NCBI RefSeq assembly: GCF_010731735.1 | Contig: NZ_AP022588.1 | Location: 3,534,001 to 3,598,000, forward strand | Origin: Mycolicibacterium sediminis | GTDB lineage: Bacteria; Actinomycetota; Actinomycetes; Mycobacteriales; Mycobacteriaceae | DNA length: 64,000 nt | Reading direction: 5' to 3' | Part shown: positions 36,104-45,028 of the stretch, in pieces | Numbering within the stretch: the stretch's first letter is position 1 | Layout of the letters: the number at the start of each line of letters is the position of its first letter | Notes under the pieces: generated by a model | What the model was told of the DNA's origin: nothing | The model's database searches: none | Seen by the model: the letters and a program-made list of their open reading frames with translations, nothing else | Translations under genes and position numbers: made by a program

Positions 36104-36655
36104 TCAGTCTCGTGCCGGGGCCTTGATCCCGACCGCATGCCTGAGCTGGGCCAGGAACGCGTCGTCGTCGTCGGCGCGAACGATGTAGTGCGACACGGCG
36201 ACCCGGGTGGCCGTCGCCGCCTTGACGCTGCGGTTGGGGCCCTGCAGCAGGCGTTCGAGGCGGGTTCTCATCACCGGGATCACGCGCGTCAGCTGGGCGA
36301 TCACCACCTCGGGCTCGATGTCGATGACCCGCACGCCGGAGTAGGACTGCTGGAACTGCACGATGAAGCGCAGGGCGGCGTCCAGCTTCTCGTTGCCGCG
36401 CAGTCCGGCGGTCGCCGTGCTGAGGCCCGAGTCGAACATGTGCTGTTCGTAGGCCCCGAACGCGTCGAGCAGTTCCTCCTTCGACGCGAACCAGCGGTAC
36501 AGCGTCGGCCGCGAGACCCCGGCCTGCATGGCGACGTCGGAGAGGCTGAGTTTGGTCTGGCCGCTGCGGGCGAGCACCTCGGTGGTGGCAGACAGGATGC
36601 GCCGACGCGTCGACGTGTCGTCGCCGAAGTCAGGGGTGGCCCGCTCGGCGGTCAT
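36104..36655 (-). CDS. TetR-family transcriptional regulator
   Basis: A 183-residue regulator. The helix-turn-helix is LSLSDVAMQAGVSRPTLYRWFASKEELL, after TRRRILSATTEVLARSGQ. The rest is the ligand-binding, dimerising half. ATG 36655 is chosen because the family domain begins about 20 residues in; the very long open frame upstream shadows the opposite-strand CoA-transferase gene. Its stop is 19 bases from the shared motif of the ALDH gene, and it faces the CoA-transferase gene. It probably controls the 34.2-38.8 kb catabolic cluster. Confidence 0.85.
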   Translation of the reverse strand: MTAERATPDFGDDTSTRRRILSATTEVLARSGQTKLSLSDVAMQAGVSRPTLYRWFASKEELLDAFGAYEQHMFDSGLSTATAGLRGNEKLDAALRFIVQFQQSYSGVRVIDIEPEVVIAQLTRVIPVMRTRLERLLQGPNRSVKAATATRVAVSHYIVRADDDDAFLAQLRHAVGIKAPARD

Positions 36656-36684
36656 CTGCGCACTCGCTTTCAGCGTCGGGACGT

Positions 36685-36708
36685 TTACGGACGCACTGGT
36701 GATCGTAA
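36685..36708. promoter_or_regulatory. Inverted repeat in tetR / CoA-transferase gap
   Basis: TTACG and CGTAA are separated by 14 bases in the divergent gap. It may be a TetR site, but the short arms make it a weak call. Confidence 0.3.
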
Positions 36709-36769
36709 GGTATCCCGAGGTCACGACGGTGGCCGAACGGTGTGATGGCGAACCGGAGGGAGGGCAGAC

Positions 36770-37945
36770 GTGTCCGGACCGCTCGACGGCATCAGGGTCG
36801 TCGAACTCGGCGTGTGGGTGGCAGCACCAGCGGCGGGCGGCATCCTCGCCGACTGGGGTGCCGACGTCGTCAAGATCGAGCCACCGCAGGGTGATCCCGC
36901 CCGCACGTTCGGTCGGATGCTGCAGATCGAGTCCGGCGTCAACCCGCCGTTCGAGATGGACAACCGATCCAAGCGCAGCATCGTCGCCGACCTCGGCAGC
37001 GACGACGGCAGGCAGGTCGCGATGGAATTGCTGGCGGACGCCGACGTCTTCGTGACCAACGTGCGTCCCGGCGCACTGGCGCGCCTCGGCTTCGACTTCG
37101 GCACGCTCGCCGAGCGCAACCCACGACTGGTCTACGGGCTGATCACCGGATACGGCGCCGAGGGGCCCGACGCCGACCGCGCGGCCTACGACGTCGCCGC
37201 CTTCTGGGCCCGTTCGGGGATCGCCGACCTGCTGACCCGGCCCGGTGACGTCCCGCCGTTCCAGCGCGGCGGCATGGGTGACCATTCGGCGGGCATGACG
37301 CTGGCGGCGGCGATCTGTGCCGCGCTCGTCGCCCGGCAGAAGACGGGGGAGGGACAGCTCGTCACGACGTCGCTGTACCGCCAGGGCGCGTACACGGTGA
37401 GCTTCGACCTCAACACGCTGCTGTTGACGGGTCAGCAGATCGCGATCGGCCGGCGCGAGACGATGGGCAACCCGTGCATGAACAACTACGCCACCGCCGA
37501 CGGGCGGCGGTTCTGGATCGTGGGGCTGCAGGGCGACCGGCACTGGCCCGCGCTGTGCCGCGCGGTGGGACGGACCGACTGGCTCGACGACGACCGGTAC
37601 GCCACCGCCAGGGCGCGCGCCGCCAACGCGGTCGAGCTGATCGCCGTACTCGACGCCGTCTTCGCCACCCGACCACTCGACGCGTGGGCTGAGGTCTTCG
37701 CGGGTGAACCCGACTTCTTCTGGTCCCCCGTGAACTCGCTCGACGACGTCCTGGCCGACGACCAGTTCCACGCCGCGGGCGGCATCGTCTACGTTCCCGA
37801 CGGGGACGGCGGCAGCCAACCGATGGTGGCGACGCCCGTGGACTTCCACGGCACCCCGTGGGAACCGCGTTCGGGCGCACCGACTCTCGGCCAGCACACC
37901 GACGAGATCCGGGCGGAACTGGCCCGCCGCCGCGGTCGGCTCTGA
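36770..37945 (+). CDS. CaiB/BaiF family CoA-transferase
   Basis: A 391-residue class III CoA-transferase with the N-terminal signature LDGIRVVELGVWVAAPAAGGILADWGADVVKIE-type sequence, NRSKRSIVADL, and the catalytic aspartate in GGMGDHSAGM (about residue 168). It transfers CoA between acids, here probably to the acid made by the neighbouring aldehyde dehydrogenase. GTG 36770 follows a GGAGGG ribosome site. The 3' end lies 16 bases from the convergent SMP-30 gene. Confidence 0.9.
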   Translation: MSGPLDGIRVVELGVWVAAPAAGGILADWGADVVKIEPPQGDPARTFGRMLQIESGVNPPFEMDNRSKRSIVADLGSDDGRQVAMELLADADVFVTNVRPGALARLGFDFGTLAERNPRLVYGLITGYGAEGPDADRAAYDVAAFWARSGIADLLTRPGDVPPFQRGGMGDHSAGMTLAAAICAALVARQKTGEGQLVTTSLYRQGAYTVSFDLNTLLLTGQQIAIGRRETMGNPCMNNYATADGRRFWIVGLQGDRHWPALCRAVGRTDWLDDDRYATARARAANAVELIAVLDAVFATRPLDAWAEVFAGEPDFFWSPVNSLDDVLADDQFHAAGGIVYVPDGDGGSQPMVATPVDFHGTPWEPRSGAPTLGQHTDEIRAELARRRGRL

Positions 37946-37961
37946 GTCAGGGCCGCACGCC

Positions 37962-38804
37962 TCAGTGGTGGTGGTGGAGGGCGCCGGGCGCGGGCACGTC
38001 GACCAGCAGCGCGTCGACGCGGGAGTCCTTCGAGCCGGCCAGCCGCTCGGGGCGGGCGTCGATGCACGACAGCAGGAACAGCGTCCGGCCCTCCGATCCG
38101 CCCAGCGTGCAGGCGATCGCCGTACGACCGGCGACGTCGATGCGGTCGGTGACCTCGTGCCGCCCGCCGCCGGCGTCCACGATGCGGTCGAATCGCTGGG
38201 CCACCGTCATCGCCACCCACAGGCCGCCCTCGGCGTCGACGGTCAGGCCGTCCGGCGGACCCTCGAGGCCGTCGGCGAAGACGCGCCGGTCGGAGAGCCC
38301 TCCGTCGTCGTCGACGGTGAACGCGGTCAGGCGCCTCCCGGTGGACTCCGCGACGATCAGCGTGTGGCCGTCCGGGGTGATGGCCATGCCGTTGGGCAGG
38401 TCCAGCCGGTCGGCGACCACGGTGGCGGTGTCGTCGAGGTCGACGCGGACGATCACGCCGCCCTCGCGCGCCTGCGATCCCACGTAGGCCCGCCCTCGCT
38501 CGTCGATCACCATGTCGCCCAGGTCGGCGGGCACCAGCCCGGAGAGGTCGGCCACGGGCGTGACGTCGTCGCCGTCGTAGCGCAGCACCTGACGGTCCCG
38601 CGTCGAGACGATGAGCAGGGTGCCGTCGGGTCGGAAACCGAGGCCGGACGGCGCCCGGCCGGGCAGCGGCAGCGTCGTCATGGCGCCGGTGAGGTCGACG
38701 GTGTGGACTGCCTCGCCCAGCACGTCGGAGAACCACAGCATGCCCTCGAACCAGCGTGGGCCCTCGCCGAAGCGGAACCCGCCGCCGAGGCGAACGGGGT
38801 TCAC
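37962..38804 (-). CDS. SMP-30/gluconolactonase family protein
   Basis: A 280-residue six-bladed beta-propeller lactonase. Metal-binding landmarks are the first-blade glutamate (FGEGPRW), DLPNGMAITPDG with its asparagine, and GPPDGLTVDAEGGLWVA with its aspartate. Such enzymes open lactone rings. It ends in four natural histidines. The shared CTTTACAAA-N11-GTGTCA element lies upstream, linking it to the aldehyde dehydrogenase operon on the other side of the CoA-transferase. The lactone is unknown. Confidence 0.85.
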   Translation of the reverse strand: MNPVRLGGGFRFGEGPRWFEGMLWFSDVLGEAVHTVDLTGAMTTLPLPGRAPSGLGFRPDGTLLIVSTRDRQVLRYDGDDVTPVADLSGLVPADLGDMVIDERGRAYVGSQAREGGVIVRVDLDDTATVVADRLDLPNGMAITPDGHTLIVAESTGRRLTAFTVDDDGGLSDRRVFADGLEGPPDGLTVDAEGGLWVAMTVAQRFDRIVDAGGGRHEVTDRIDVAGRTAIACTLGGSEGRTLFLLSCIDARPERLAGSKDSRVDALLVDVPAPGALHHHH

Positions 38805-38826
38805 CGGGTGGCCCGCGGCTGCGATA

Positions 38827-38852
38827 CTTTACAAAACACCCCTCGAGTGTCA
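38827..38852 (-). promoter_or_regulatory. Shared promoter/operator motif, copy B
   Basis: CTTTACAAA-N11-GTGTCA, 23 bases upstream of the SMP-30 gene, identical in both blocks and spacing to copy A at 36060-36085. On the minus strand it gives GTGACA, 16 bases, TAAAGT. Confidence 0.5.
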
Positions 38853-39053
38853 CGTGCGGTCGATGGCACTGTCAACACCGGTGGCATCCGTCGCGGAGGC
38901 GGTCCCGCGGCGACCGTGCGCGAACTCAGGGGTGTGACCGGCGCGTCGCCCGCAGACCCTGGAGCCGCTTGCGGAACGCTCGCCGGGAAGGTCGCGAGAA
39001 AAGTCGCGCGAAATGAGGTACACAGACACCGGACGACGACGGTGGGAGATCGG

Positions 39054-40475
39054 GTGCGGCGGCTCAACGGTGTGGACGCGCTGCTGCTGTACAGCGAAGC
39101 CCCCGAGATCCACATGCACACCCTGAAGATCGGCATCGTCGACGTGTCGGGGATGGCCGGGGCGTTCAGCTTCGAGGTGTTCCGCCGCATCGCCGAGGCG
39201 CGACTGCAGGCGATGGCGCCGCTGCGCTACCAACTCGTCGACATCCCACTGCGCCTGCACCACCCGATGTGGACCGAGAACGTCGACATCGACTTCGACT
39301 ACCACCTGCGTAGCGCCCGCGTGGCCGCACCGGGCGGCAGGCGTGAACTCGACGAGCTGATCGGTGAGATCGCCAGCACCCCGCTCGACCGGACCCGGCC
39401 GCTGTGGGAGATGTACGTCGCGGAGGGCCTGGCGTACAACAGGATTGCGATCATCCACAAGGTGCACCACGTCCTCGCCGACGGCGTCGCATCGGCGAAC
39501 CAGATGGCCTGGGCCATCCAGCCGGACCCACCCGCACTGGCGACGCCACCGATTCAGACCGCCGACGCCGAACGCACGTGGGCGGGTCTGGTCAGGGCCG
39601 CGGGCCGCGACCACGCGCGCCAGATCGGACGACTGCCGGGTCTGGTCGTCGAGACCGGCAGGGGCGTCTCCCGCGTCCGTCGCCGGGCCCGCGAACGGGG
39701 CAGGCACCCCGAACTCGCGGCGAACTTCGCCCCGCCACCGTGCTTCATCAATCACGTGGTGTCACCGGTGCGCCGCTTCGCCACCGCCCCGCTCGCGCTG
39801 AGCGACGTCAAGGAGGTCGCGAAGGCGCTCGGCGTCACCATCAACGACGTGGTGCTCGCGACGGTCGCCGGCGCGCTGCGTGAACTCCTGCTGCGCTACG
39901 ACGGCACCGCCGACGTCCCGTTGATCGCCGGGGTGCCGGTCAGCTACGGCCGGCCGGATCGTCTGGTGGGCAACGAGTTCAGCTACATGACGCCGTCGCT
40001 GGCCGTGCACGTCGCCGACCCGATCGAGCGGGTGCGGTTGACGGCGACGGCCACGCGGATCGCGAAGGAGAACCATCAGCTGCTGGGGCCGAGCCTTCTC
40101 CCGTCGTGGATGAACTACCTGCCACCGGCGGTCGCGCCGGAAGCGTTCCGCTGGCAGTCGAAGCGGATGGAGTCGAGCGCCATCATGAACCTCACCGTGT
40201 CGAACGTGCCGGGACCGCGGGAGCGGGGATCGATCGAGGGCGCGACCATCACCGAGATCTACTCGGTGGGTCCACTGGTCCTGGGCAGCGGCATGAACGT
40301 CACCGTCTGGAGCTACGTCGACCAGCTCAACGTCTCGGTGCTGACCGACGACCTGACGACCGACGACCCGCACGAGGTCACCGATGCGATGGTGCGGTCG
40401 TTCACCGAACTGCGGAAGGCGGCGGGCATCACGGGCGGGCTGACGCCGCTCGAGGCGGTGCTGCCCGCGGTCTGA
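39054..40475 (+). CDS. Wax ester synthase/diacylglycerol acyltransferase (WS/DGAT)
   Basis: A 473-residue WS/DGAT. The catalytic motif is HHVLADG (His138, His139, Asp143), in IIHKVHHVLADGVAS. The start RRLNGVDALLLYSEAPEIHMHT and the C-terminal NLTVSNVPGPRE region are family-typical. It makes triacylglycerol or wax ester from acyl-CoA at the membrane. GTG 39054 is chosen because GGGAG lies five bases upstream and the family start follows; GTG 39042 would add four residues. It is divergent from the SMP-30 gene and convergent with the DUF2631 gene. Confidence 0.9.
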   Translation: MRRLNGVDALLLYSEAPEIHMHTLKIGIVDVSGMAGAFSFEVFRRIAEARLQAMAPLRYQLVDIPLRLHHPMWTENVDIDFDYHLRSARVAAPGGRRELDELIGEIASTPLDRTRPLWEMYVAEGLAYNRIAIIHKVHHVLADGVASANQMAWAIQPDPPALATPPIQTADAERTWAGLVRAAGRDHARQIGRLPGLVVETGRGVSRVRRRARERGRHPELAANFAPPPCFINHVVSPVRRFATAPLALSDVKEVAKALGVTINDVVLATVAGALRELLLRYDGTADVPLIAGVPVSYGRPDRLVGNEFSYMTPSLAVHVADPIERVRLTATATRIAKENHQLLGPSLLPSWMNYLPPAVAPEAFRWQSKRMESSAIMNLTVSNVPGPRERGSIEGATITEIYSVGPLVLGSGMNVTVWSYVDQLNVSVLTDDLTTDDPHEVTDAMVRSFTELRKAAGITGGLTPLEAVLPAV

Positions 40476-40481
40476 CGATTG

Positions 40482-40736
40482 CTAGCGGGAGAAGCCGCGC
40501 TTGCGCAGCCACTGGTAGCGGATGACGACGCCGAACACGACGACGGCGAAGAAGATCAGGAAGATGTCCTCGACCTTGCCGGTGTGGTTGCCGTGCAGCA
40601 TGGCGAGCAGGAACAGGCCGACGACGATGCCGCCGATCTGCTGGATCCGCGGGTTCTCCTTGGACCAGCCCCAGTTCGCCGACGGCACGTCCTCGACGTC
40701 GACGCCGTTGTACCGCTCGACCTCGGTGTTGGCCAC
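40482..40736 (-). CDS. DUF2631 small membrane protein (Rv2876-like)
   Basis: An 84-residue protein with an acidic N-terminus (VERYNGVDVEDVPSANWGWSKENPR) and two hydrophobic segments, GGIVVGLFLLAMLHGN and DIFLIFFAVVVFGVVIRY. This matches the actinobacterial DUF2631 family, represented next to the MPT70/MPT83 genes in M. tuberculosis. The function is unknown. A ribosome site GAGGAGC precedes the ATG. It ends six bases from the convergent WS/DGAT gene. Confidence 0.75.
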   Translation of the reverse strand: MANTEVERYNGVDVEDVPSANWGWSKENPRIQQIGGIVVGLFLLAMLHGNHTGKVEDIFLIFFAVVVFGVVIRYQWLRKRGFSR

Positions 40737-40809
40737 GGTTGCTCCTCATGGTCGGTGTTGACTTCGATTCTGACATACGACGGGCCGTCGTAGCGGCTGG
40801 GTTCGCCGG

Positions 40810-42129
40810 TCAGCGGATCTGTTCGTAGCGACGCAGCGCCTCGAGTCGCTCCGCCTTGTGGTCGACCATCGGCTCCGGGTAGTCGTCGGTGCCGTACTCG
40901 GGCACCCACTGCCGCACGTACGCCCCCTCGGGATCGAACTTGTCGCCCTGAGTATTGGGGTTGAAGACCCGGAAGAAGGGGGCGGCGTCGGTCCCGCAGC
41001 CCGCGGTCCACTGCCACCCGTGCTGGTTGTTGGCCATGTCGCCGTCGACGAGCTGGTCCAGGAACCAGCGCGCACCCCACTGCCACGGCAGGTGCAGATC
41101 CTTGACGAGGAACGACGCCGTGATCATCCGCACGCGGTTGTGCATGAAGCCGCTCTCGGAGAGCTGCCGCATCCCGGCGTCGACGATCGGGAACCCGGTG
41201 CGGCCCGCCTTCCACGTCTCGAACCGCTTCTCGGCCTCGGGGCCCTCGTCGACCTCGATGGCGTCGAACGACCTGTTCCAGTTCCACCACACGCTGTGCG
41301 GCCACTCGTTGAGGACGCCCGCGTAGAAGTCGCGGAACGCCAACTCGCGCAGGTACGCCTGGGCGCCCTCGCCGCTGCCGAGGTCGGCGGCCATGGTGCG
41401 CGGATGGATGGCGCCGAACTTGAGGTGCGCCGACATCCGGCTGATGCCGTCGACGTCCGGGCGGTTGCGGTCGTCGGCGTAGCCGGCGACGCGGTCGGCG
41501 ATGAACTTCTTCCACGCCTTGCGAGCCGCGGTCTCGCCGGCGGGGATGTCGATCTCGGCGTCGACCGTCGGGATCTCCTCGTTCGTGACGCCCTTGACCG
41601 ACGACGGATCGATCCACGACGCCGTCTTCGGACCTGTCTTGGCGGGTGTGCGCCAGCCGTGCTGCTTCCAGGCCGTGAAGAAGGGGCTGAAGACCTTGTA
41701 GGGGGTGCCGTCGTCCTTCGTGACCCGTCCGGGGGAGACGAGGTACGGCGATCCGGACGCCTCCAGCGGTATGCCGTCTCCGATCGCGGCGAGCGCCTCG
41801 CGCACCGCCGTGTCGCGCCGCACGCCGAACGGGGTGAAGTCCTCCGAGACGTGGACCGACGTGGCACCGATGCGGTTCGCGAGGTCGGGGATGCGGTCCT
41901 CGGGGCGGCCGGTGATGACGAGCAGCCTGCCGTCGAGTACGGCACGGAGGTCGGTCAGTGCGTCGTAGAGGTAGCGCAGCCGCCGCTGGCCGGAGGACTG
42001 GTGCAGCCGCGGGTCCATCACGAAGCAGGCGAGGACGTCACCGTCGGCGCCGTCGCCCTTGGCGGCCTCCAGTGCCGCGGGCAGGTCGTGCAGGCGCAGG
42101 TCCCGGCGGAACCACAGCAACGTGGGCAT
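40810..42129 (-). CDS. phrB: Deoxyribodipyrimidine photolyase
   Basis: A 439-residue photolyase. The N-terminal antenna domain starts MPTLLWFRRDLRLHDLPAAL. The C-terminal FAD domain contains LRELAFRDFYAGVL, the WWNWNRSF region, MHNRVRMITASFLVKDL and NNQHGWQWTAGCGTD. It repairs cyclobutane pyrimidine dimers with blue light. I do not place it in the M. tuberculosis syntenic set, so it is probably accessory here. ATG 42129 is chosen from the family start; no strong Shine-Dalgarno is seen. Confidence 0.92.
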   Translation of the reverse strand: MPTLLWFRRDLRLHDLPAALEAAKGDGADGDVLACFVMDPRLHQSSGQRRLRYLYDALTDLRAVLDGRLLVITGRPEDRIPDLANRIGATSVHVSEDFTPFGVRRDTAVREALAAIGDGIPLEASGSPYLVSPGRVTKDDGTPYKVFSPFFTAWKQHGWRTPAKTGPKTASWIDPSSVKGVTNEEIPTVDAEIDIPAGETAARKAWKKFIADRVAGYADDRNRPDVDGISRMSAHLKFGAIHPRTMAADLGSGEGAQAYLRELAFRDFYAGVLNEWPHSVWWNWNRSFDAIEVDEGPEAEKRFETWKAGRTGFPIVDAGMRQLSESGFMHNRVRMITASFLVKDLHLPWQWGARWFLDQLVDGDMANNQHGWQWTAGCGTDAAPFFRVFNPNTQGDKFDPEGAYVRQWVPEYGTDDYPEPMVDHKAERLEALRRYEQIR

Positions 42130-42218
42130 GGGAGTGATCGTGCCCCGATTCGGCTTTGGGGAAACACCGGCGGCGGTCGTCGACGCCGCCCGCACCGGCG
42201 ACTTCTCGCAAGACGACA

Positions 42219-42252
42219 CGAGGCGGCCCGGCCAATGGGCCGGACCGCCTCG
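42219..42252 (-). terminator. Terminator after MPT70-like gene
   Basis: CGAGGCGG-CCGGCC and GGCCGG-CCGCCTCG pair with one mismatch and a very short loop, 18 bases after the minus-strand stop. On that strand a T-rich TGTCGTCTTG follows. Confidence 0.8.
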
Positions 42253-42269
42253 CGTCGAGCGGGAGCTAG

Positions 42270-42872
42270 TTACATCATCGGCGGCATGAGAACCGTGTCG
42301 ATGAGGTAGACGTTCGCGTTCGCCGTCTGCACGTTGCCGCAGACGAGGTTGGCGTCGTTGACCTTCAGCGCGTCGTAGACGCCGGTGACGTCGACGTCCT
42401 GGCCCTCGACGGTCTTGTTCATGCCGTCGAGATCGGCGGGAGTCACGCGTCCCGGAACGACGTGGTAGGTCAGGACCTTGGTCAGCAGCGGGGCGTCGGT
42501 CTTGAGCTTCTCGACCGTGGCGGCCGGGAGCTTCGCGAACGCCGCGTCGGTCGGGGCGAACACGGTGAACTCACCGCCGTTGAGGGTGTCGACGAGGTTG
42601 ACGTCGGGGTTGAGCTTGCCGGAGACCGCCTTGGTCAGCATGGTCAGAACCGGGTTGTTCGATGCGGCCGTCGCGACGGGGTCCTTGGCCATGCCGGCCA
42701 CGGAACCCGGTCCGCTGGGCACGGTCTCGACGTAACCGGCGCAGCCCGTGCCGAACGGGCCGGGAGGCGGCTCGGCGCCTGCGACACCCGTCGAGGTCAG
42801 GAGTCCAGCCGTGGCGAGCGCGGCGATCGATGCGCCGGTGAGGGCCTGCTTGGTCTTGGTGCCGATCTTCAT
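42270..42872 (-). CDS. Secreted fasciclin-domain protein (MPT70-like)
   Basis: A 200-residue exported protein: signal peptide of about 32 residues, then one fasciclin domain with the two family blocks NGGEFTVFAPTDAAF and LTYHVVPGRV. Two cysteines (TGCAGY and LVCGN) match the disulfide of MPT70. ATG 42872 is chosen because it starts the signal peptide and AAAGG lies upstream. It is the second fasciclin gene of a pair; a hairpin separates it from the MPT83-like gene. It may bind cell-surface or host matrix components. Confidence 0.85.
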   Translation of the reverse strand: MKIGTKTKQALTGASIAALATAGLLTSTGVAGAEPPPGPFGTGCAGYVETVPSGPGSVAGMAKDPVATAASNNPVLTMLTKAVSGKLNPDVNLVDTLNGGEFTVFAPTDAAFAKLPAATVEKLKTDAPLLTKVLTYHVVPGRVTPADLDGMNKTVEGQDVDVTGVYDALKVNDANLVCGNVQTANANVYLIDTVLMPPMM

Positions 42873-42919
42873 GGGTGGAGCCTTTCGTTGAACGGGTGGA
42901 GCGTGTGGTGCGGGGGTCA

Positions 42920-42971
42920 CGGACGGCGCCCGGATGCGAGCACGGGGATGGGTGCACCCGAGCGCCGTCCG
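42920..42971 (-). terminator. Hairpin between MPT83-like and MPT70-like genes
   Basis: Perfect ten-base arms CGGACGGCGC and GCGCCGTCCG enclose 32 bases in the gap between the two same-strand fasciclin genes. It may end or reduce transcription from the first gene, or stabilise mRNA ends. Confidence 0.5.
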
Positions 42972-43004
42972 CGAGATCACGGGGTCACGGGGACCCCGGA
43001 GGTC

Positions 43005-43688
43005 TTACTTGGCAGGCGGCATCAGAACGGTGTCGACCATGTACACGGTCGCGTTGGCGGTCTTGACGCCACCGCACACCAGGCCGGACTGGTCGAACTT
43101 GAGGGCTTCGCCCTCGCCGGTCACGGTGACCTCGCCACCCTCGACGGTCTTGTGCTTGCCCGCGACCTGCGAGGGGCTCAGCTGACCGGGGATGACGTGG
43201 TAGGTGAGGATGCTGCTCAGCAGCGGTGCATCGGTCTTCAGCTTCTCGAGGGTGGCCGGGTCGATCTTGGCGAACGCGTCGTCGGTCGGCGCGAGGACCG
43301 TGAACTCACCACCGTTGAGGGTGTCGACCAGGTTGACGCCCGGGTTCAGCTTGCCGGACACGGCCGACGTCAGGGTCTTGAGCATCGGGTTGTTGGAGGC
43401 GGCGGTCGCGACCGGGTCCATCGCCATGCCCGCAACGGAGCCGGGACCACTGGGAACCTGCTCGGCGTACGCGGCGCAGCTGGCGCCCACCAGGTCGGCG
43501 GCCGGATCGGCCATGGCGGAACTCGAGGGAGCGGCCGAGGAGGAACTGCTGCTGACGACGCTCGAGGAGACGCTGCTCGCGCTGCTGGAAGCGTCGGTGG
43601 CGGTCTCGCTCGAACACGCGGCGACGGTCAGGACCGCCACTGCGCTCAGGCCTGCGGCGGCGGCGGCCCTGCGATGAGCTCTGTTCAT
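43005..43688 (-). CDS. Fasciclin-domain lipoprotein (MPT83-like)
   Basis: A 227-residue lipoprotein. The lipobox VAAC puts the lipid on Cys25. A serine-rich linker (residues about 30-60) follows, then one fasciclin domain with [15 protein letters not shown] and [10 protein letters not shown]. This is the MPT83 design: a surface-anchored protein paired with a secreted MPT70-like relative encoded next to it. A SigK-like promoter lies at 43752-43778. ATG 43688 is chosen because it gives a proper signal peptide. Confidence 0.87.
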   Translation of the reverse strand: MNRAHRRAAAAAGLSAVAVLTVAACSSETATDASSSASSVSSSVVSSSSSSAAPSSSAMADPAADLVGASCAAYAEQVPSGPGSVAGMAMDPVATAASNNPMLKTLTSAVSGKLNPGVNLVDTLNGGEFTVLAPTDDAFAKIDPATLEKLKTDAPLLSSILTYHVIPGQLSPSQVAGKHKTVEGGEVTVTGEGEALKFDQSGLVCGGVKTANATVYMVDTVLMPPAK

Positions 43689-43751
43689 GTCGTGTGCACT
43701 CCAATGTGTCTGGGACGGCGGTGTCGCCGCCCAAGGTCGTTGACGCGTGGG

Positions 43752-43778
43752 ATTCGGGGTGACGCGGGACACGGATGG
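43752..43778 (-). promoter_or_regulatory. SigK-type promoter for MPT83-like gene
   Basis: On the minus strand, CCATCC (43778-43773), a 15-base spacer and CCGAAT (43757-43752) match the -35 and -10 described for SigK promoters of mpt83/mpt70 in the M. tuberculosis complex. It would start transcription about 55-60 bases before the ATG. Confidence 0.65.
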
Positions 43779-43846
43779 GTCACGGCGCCGCGCGTCACAT
43801 TCGCGTCACATTTCGGCCGGTCGTCCGGGCGCGGCACAATGGACGG

Positions 43847-45028
43847 GTGAGCACCGACCGTCTGCGCGTGCTGGTGCTGGGTAGCACCGGGTCCATCGGC
43901 ACCCAGGCGCTGGAGGTGATCGCCGCGAACCCGGACCGCTTCGAGGTCGTGGGCCTCGCCGCGGGTGGCGGCAATGCCGACCTGCTCGACCGGCAGCGCG
44001 CCGAGACCGGCGTCACCGACGTCGCCGTCGCCGATCCCGCGGCGGCCGAGCGGATCGGCGACGTCACCCACGTCGGGCCGGACGCCGCGACGCGGCTGGT
44101 CGAGGACTGCGAGGCCGACGTCGTGCTCAACGCGCTCGTCGGCGCGCTGGGGCTACGACCGACGCTGGCCGCCCTCGCGTCGGGGGCGCGTCTCGCACTC
44201 GCCAACAAGGAGTCACTGGTCGCGGGCGGTCCGCTGGTGTTGAAGGCCGCCGCGCCCGGGCAGATCGTCCCGGTCGACTCGGAGCACTCGGCGCTGGCGC
44301 AGTGTCTGCGCGGCGGCACCGCCGACGAGGTCGCCCGCCTGGTGCTGACGGCGTCGGGCGGACCGTTTCGCGGGTGGTCGGCCGACGACCTCGAGTCCGT
44401 CACGCCCGAGCAGGCCGGCGCGCACCCCACCTGGGCGATGGGCCCCATGAACACGCTGAACTCGGCGTCGCTGGTCAACAAGGGCCTCGAACTGATCGAG
44501 ACGAATCTCCTGTTCGGCATCCCGTACGACCGCATCGACGTCGTCGTCCACCCGCAGTCGATCGTGCACTCCATGGTCACGTTCTGCGACGGGTCGACCA
44601 TCGCGCAGGCCAGCCCGCCCGACATGAGACTTCCCATCGCGCTGGCCCTGGGCTGGCCCGCCCGCGTCCCCGGCGCGGCGAGCGCCTGCGACTGGAGCAC
44701 CGCGTCGACCTGGCACTTCGAGCCCGTCGACGACGCCGTGTTCCCGGCGATCGACCTGGCTCGGCACGCGGGAACCGGAGGCGGGTGCCTCACCGCGGTC
44801 TACAACGCCGCGAACGAGGAGGCCGCCGCCGCCTTCCTCGCCGGGCGGATCGGCTTCCCGGCGATCGTGCGGACCATCGGTGACGTGTTGCACGCCGCAG
44901 GTCAGTGGGCCGCGGAACCGGCTACCGTGGACGACGTACTCGACGCACAGGACTGGGCCCGCGACCGGGCACGCCGCGCCCTCGGCGCCCAGGCCGGCAC
45001 CACACAGGAGGTTTTGGGAACCCGATGA
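43847..45028 (+). CDS. dxr: 1-deoxy-D-xylulose 5-phosphate reductoisomerase
   Basis: A 393-residue enzyme of the MEP isoprenoid pathway. Visible are the NADPH-binding [27 protein letters not shown], the metal-site PVDSEHSAL, the SGGPFR flap region, [27 protein letters not shown] sequence and [15 protein letters not shown] 43847 is chosen because the NADPH motif begins about ten residues in. CACAAT ends six bases before it, so the message may be leaderless. It overlaps rip1 by four bases and matches Rv2870c. Confidence 0.95.
   Translation: MSTDRLRVLVLGSTGSIGTQALEVIAANPDRFEVVGLAAGGGNADLLDRQRAETGVTDVAVADPAAAERIGDVTHVGPDAATRLVEDCEADVVLNALVGALGLRPTLAALASGARLALANKESLVAGGPLVLKAAAPGQIVPVDSEHSALAQCLRGGTADEVARLVLTASGGPFRGWSADDLESVTPEQAGAHPTWAMGPMNTLNSASLVNKGLELIETNLLFGIPYDRIDVVVHPQSIVHSMVTFCDGSTIAQASPPDMRLPIALALGWPARVPGAASACDWSTASTWHFEPVDDAVFPAIDLARHAGTGGGCLTAVYNAANEEAAAAFLAGRIGFPAIVRTIGDVLHAAGQWAAEPATVDDVLDAQDWARDRARRALGAQAGTTQEVLGTR

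Noticed and set aside
36656..37897. 414-codon upstream extension of the TetR frame
   Set aside because: It runs antisense through the CoA-transferase gene; TetR proteins of this type start about 20 residues before the helix-turn-helix.
37962..37976. C-terminal HHHH of the SMP-30 protein as an affinity tag or vector sequence
   Set aside because: Only four histidines, within natural flanking sequence and a normal gene context.
37965..39053. Long N-terminal extension of the WS/DGAT frame
   Set aside because: It is antisense to the SMP-30 gene, with no domain and shadow-like composition. The family start follows GGGAG at 39054.
42873..43004. A second SigK promoter before the MPT70-like gene
   Set aside because: GGATGG (CCATCC on the minus strand) is present, but no CCGAAT follows at the right distance; the gap is mostly a hairpin.
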